Shown piece after piece: positions 3,972-5,854 of a DNA stretch of 5,854 nt (position 1 is the stretch's first letter; every line of letters begins with the position of its first letter). Under the pieces are notes generated by a model that saw only the letters and a program-made list of their open reading frames with translations, searched no databases and had not been told where the DNA came from. Made by a program: the position numbers and the translations under genes. The stretch is from an uncultured Eubacteriales bacterium (GTDB taxonomy: Bacteria > Bacillota > Clostridia > Oscillospirales > Oscillospiraceae): positions 1-5,854 of the forward strand of contig CAJLCS010000101.1 in assembly GCA_905205195.1 (NCBI GenBank), in the 5' to 3' direction.

Positions 3972-5768
3972 TTGGACATTTTCGCAATCATTAAGCTGCT
4001 GGGCGGCCTGGCCATGTTCCTGTACGGTATTGAGGTCATGGGCGACGGCCTGAAGAACAGCTCCGGCGCGGCGCTGAAGCGGGTGCTGGAAAAGGTCACC
4101 GGCAGCGTGATTCTCGGCGTGCTCACCGGCGCACTGGTGACCGCCGTGATCCAAAGTTCCACGGCTACCATCGTGCTGACCGTGGCCCTGATCGGCGCCG
4201 GGGTGCTGGACCTGCGGCAGGCGGTTTCCATCGTCATGGGTGCCAACATCGGCACCACCATCACGGCCCAGATCATCCGCCTGATGGACATCGACTCCGG
4301 CGGCAATGTGTTTCTGGAATTCTGTAAGCCGTCCACGCTGGCGCCGCTGGCGCTGGTGATCGGCATCATCCTGATTATGTTCATCAAAACCAAGCGGGCG
4401 AAAACCGCCGGTGACATCTTTGTCGGCTTCGGCATTCTGTTTATTGGTCTGCTGAACATGACCGCTTCCGTGGAGCCGCTGTCCCAGGATCCCAATTTTG
4501 CGGCGTTCCTGGCGCGTTTTGCGGAGGTCCCGGTGCTGGGCATTCTGGCAGGCCTTGTGTGCACCGTGGTGGTGCAAAGCTCCTCGGCCATGGTCGGTAT
4601 GCTCCAGGCCCTGTCCTCCACCGGCGCCATGACCTTCAATCTGATCTACCCCATCATCATGGGCATCAACCTGGGTACCTGCATTACCACGGCCATGGTC
4701 TGTTCCATCGGCTCGTCCCGGGACGCCAAGCGGACCGGCGTGGTGCATATCGCCTTCAACACCATCGGCACGGTGATTTTCATGATTGTCATGACGGTGC
4801 TGGAGCACAACGCCGTATTCGGCACGGCCTTCTGGACCCGGACCGTGGACAGCGGCACTATTGCCGACTTCCAGACGTTCTTCAATCTGGCCACCGCCGT
4901 GCTGCTGCTGCCCTTCACCCGGCAGCTGATGAACCTGTCCAAGCTGGTGGTGAAGGACGAGACGCCCCGTCAGCCCGGCCATCCGGAGCTGCACACGCTG
5001 GACGCAAAGCTGTATATTTCCCCCAGCGTGGCCCTGTGCGAGGCCACCAAGGCCATTGCCGCCATGGGCACCGTGGCCCGGGAGAACTTCCAGCGGGGCT
5101 GCGAGCAGCTGTTCCGCTATGACGAGAGCAAGCTGGCGCTGATCGACGAGGAAGAGCACGCCATCGATGAGTTTGCGGACCTGTCCGACCACTTCCTGAT
5201 CGGCCTTTCCAAGACCGTGGAGGGCGAGGGAGATGACCGGCAGCTGGATATGCTGATGCAGTCCGTGCCGAACTTTGAGCGAATCGGCGATTACGCCACC
5301 AATCTGGTGGAGCTGGCCCAGCGGATGAAGAATGAAAACACGTCCTTCTCCGAAAGCGCCATTCAGGAGCTGAAGATCACCGCCGCTGCCGTCAATGAGA
5401 TTCTGACCAACACGGTGGAGGCCTTCCTGTCCGGCGACAACGAGCAGGCCAAGCTCATTGAGCCGTTTGAAGAGGTCATCGACGACATGGTCATGATCCT
5501 GCGGGACCGGCACACCAAGCGGCTGAAGAGCGGTGCCTGCACCATCAGCTCCGGCCTGGTCTTTATGGACACTCTGACCTATCTGGAGCGTGCCTCCGAC
5601 CAGTGTTCGTCCATCGCCGTGATGATGCTGGCCCGGGACAACGAGGCCATTGTGCAGAACCATTATAACTACCTCAACGAGGTCCACGCCGGCAACGACC
5701 GGGCCTACCGGGAGGAAATGAAGCGCCGCCGCGCCCAGTATATCGCCCCGCTGAACGAAATTGTCTGA
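3972..5768 (+). CDS. Na+/phosphate cotransporter with C-terminal PhoU-like domain
   Basis: A 598-residue member of the Na/Pi cotransporter family (Pfam Na_Pi_cotrans, related to NptA/YjbB), moving inorganic phosphate across the cytoplasmic membrane with sodium; some bacterial relatives are thought to export it. The membrane part (about 1-325) contains two inverted repeats, each with a signature: QSST at 61-64 and GANIGTT at 90-96, then QSSS at 202-205 and GINLGTC at 231-237. Residues about 345-590 form a helical PhoU-like domain, with two E-x3-D metal-binding motifs: E436-R-I-G-D440 and E539-R-A-S-D543. Such a domain probably tunes transport or senses phosphate. The start is TTG at 3972, 5 nt after AGAGGA. 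No ATG is in frame nearby except residue 15, which would cut the first helix. It has its own promoter and a long leader. No terminator is seen downstream, where an IS-like end begins 31 bp later. Confidence 0.95.
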   Translation: MDIFAIIKLLGGLAMFLYGIEVMGDGLKNSSGAALKRVLEKVTGSVILGVLTGALVTAVIQSSTATIVLTVALIGAGVLDLRQAVSIVMGANIGTTITAQIIRLMDIDSGGNVFLEFCKPSTLAPLALVIGIILIMFIKTKRAKTAGDIFVGFGILFIGLLNMTASVEPLSQDPNFAAFLARFAEVPVLGILAGLVCTVVVQSSSAMVGMLQALSSTGAMTFNLIYPIIMGINLGTCITTAMVCSIGSSRDAKRTGVVHIAFNTIGTVIFMIVMTVLEHNAVFGTAFWTRTVDSGTIADFQTFFNLATAVLLLPFTRQLMNLSKLVVKDETPRQPGHPELHTLDAKLYISPSVALCEATKAIAAMGTVARENFQRGCEQLFRYDESKLALIDEEEHAIDEFADLSDHFLIGLSKTVEGEGDDRQLDMLMQSVPNFERIGDYATNLVELAQRMKNENTSFSESAIQELKITAAAVNEILTNTVEAFLSGDNEQAKLIEPFEEVIDDMVMILRDRHTKRLKSGACTISSGLVFMDTLTYLERASDQCSSIAVMMLARDNEAIVQNHYNYLNEVHAGNDRAYREEMKRRRAQYIAPLNEIV

Positions 5769-5799
5769 ACCGAAGAAACACCCCCCGCAGGAGTCATTC

Positions 5800-5854
5800 T
5801 GAAGTGACCCCAAAAAGTTAGACAAAAATAAGAATAAAAATTGTTCAAGCAGCC
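5800..5854. mobile_element. Probable terminus of an IS3-family insertion sequence, cut by the window edge
   Basis: From 5800 the sequence starts TGAAG and continues TGACCCCAAAAAGTTAGAC, ending in ACA at 5822-5824. This strongly resembles terminal inverted repeats of IS3-family (IS150-like) elements in Firmicutes, which begin with TG and carry a CCCC-AAAA-GTTAGACA stretch. The AT-rich bases that follow fit the space before orfA. Only one end is visible, so neither the target duplication, the other repeat nor the transposase can be checked, and the orientation is unknown. The call rests on remembered resemblance. Confidence 0.55.

Noticed and set aside
3945..5825. A 626-codon open frame on the minus strand opposite the phosphate transporter
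   Set aside because: The translation is rich in His, Gln, Gly and Asp with no recognisable domain, as expected for an antisense shadow of a GC-rich gene. The plus-strand gene has clear family motifs and a ribosome binding site.

Overview
The window looks like a piece of a GC-rich Firmicutes chromosome, most likely an anaerobic gut Clostridia (Oscillospirales-like). This is inferred from four things: strong AAGGAGG-type ribosome binding sites, sigma-A style promoters in AT-rich gaps, an oxygen-sensitive NrdG, and a YugP-type peptidase. The exact taxon cannot be read from the sequence. There are five complete genes, no rRNA or tRNA, and no CRISPR array. The left edge holds the promoter region of a gene that lies off the window, and the right edge holds what looks like the terminus of an IS3-family insertion sequence.

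Layout. Positions 1-144 carry an exact-consensus leftward promoter (TTGACA, 17 bp, TATAAT) whose -35 sits in the loop of an 11-bp hairpin, followed by two copies of TTTTCACAC. Positions 145-1673 are a leftward two-gene unit: a TIGR04255-family protein of unknown function, then a YugP-like membrane zinc peptidase. Positions 1674-1806 are a divergent promoter region with two inverted repeats. Positions 1807-3729 are a rightward three-gene operon: a PAP2 membrane phosphatase, nrdG (anaerobic ribonucleotide reductase activase) and dut (dUTPase). The last two overlap by 20 bp. Positions 3730-3971 hold a promoter and a leader of about 130 nt with several possible hairpins. Positions 3972-5768 are a Na+/phosphate cotransporter fused to a PhoU-like domain, and the possible IS end begins about 31 bp after it.

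How the genes may work together. nrdG and dut both belong to DNA precursor supply: NrdG activates the anaerobic reductase, and Dut removes dUTP and yields dUMP for dTMP synthesis. The reductase gene nrdD itself is not in the window. The link to the upstream PAP2 gene looks like translational coupling: a perfect 9-bp inverted repeat joins the PAP2 stop codon to the nrdG start, with the nrdG Shine-Dalgarno sequence in its loop. The phosphate transporter is a separate unit with its own promoter.

The genes are ordinary, recognisable families, and I see no new multi-gene system. The points most worth a second look are regulatory: the stop/start hairpin at 2724-2746, the leader at 3839-3971, the promoter within a hairpin at 46-86, and the palindrome on the -35 at 1750-1765. 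All structures were found by eye and none has been folded computationally.
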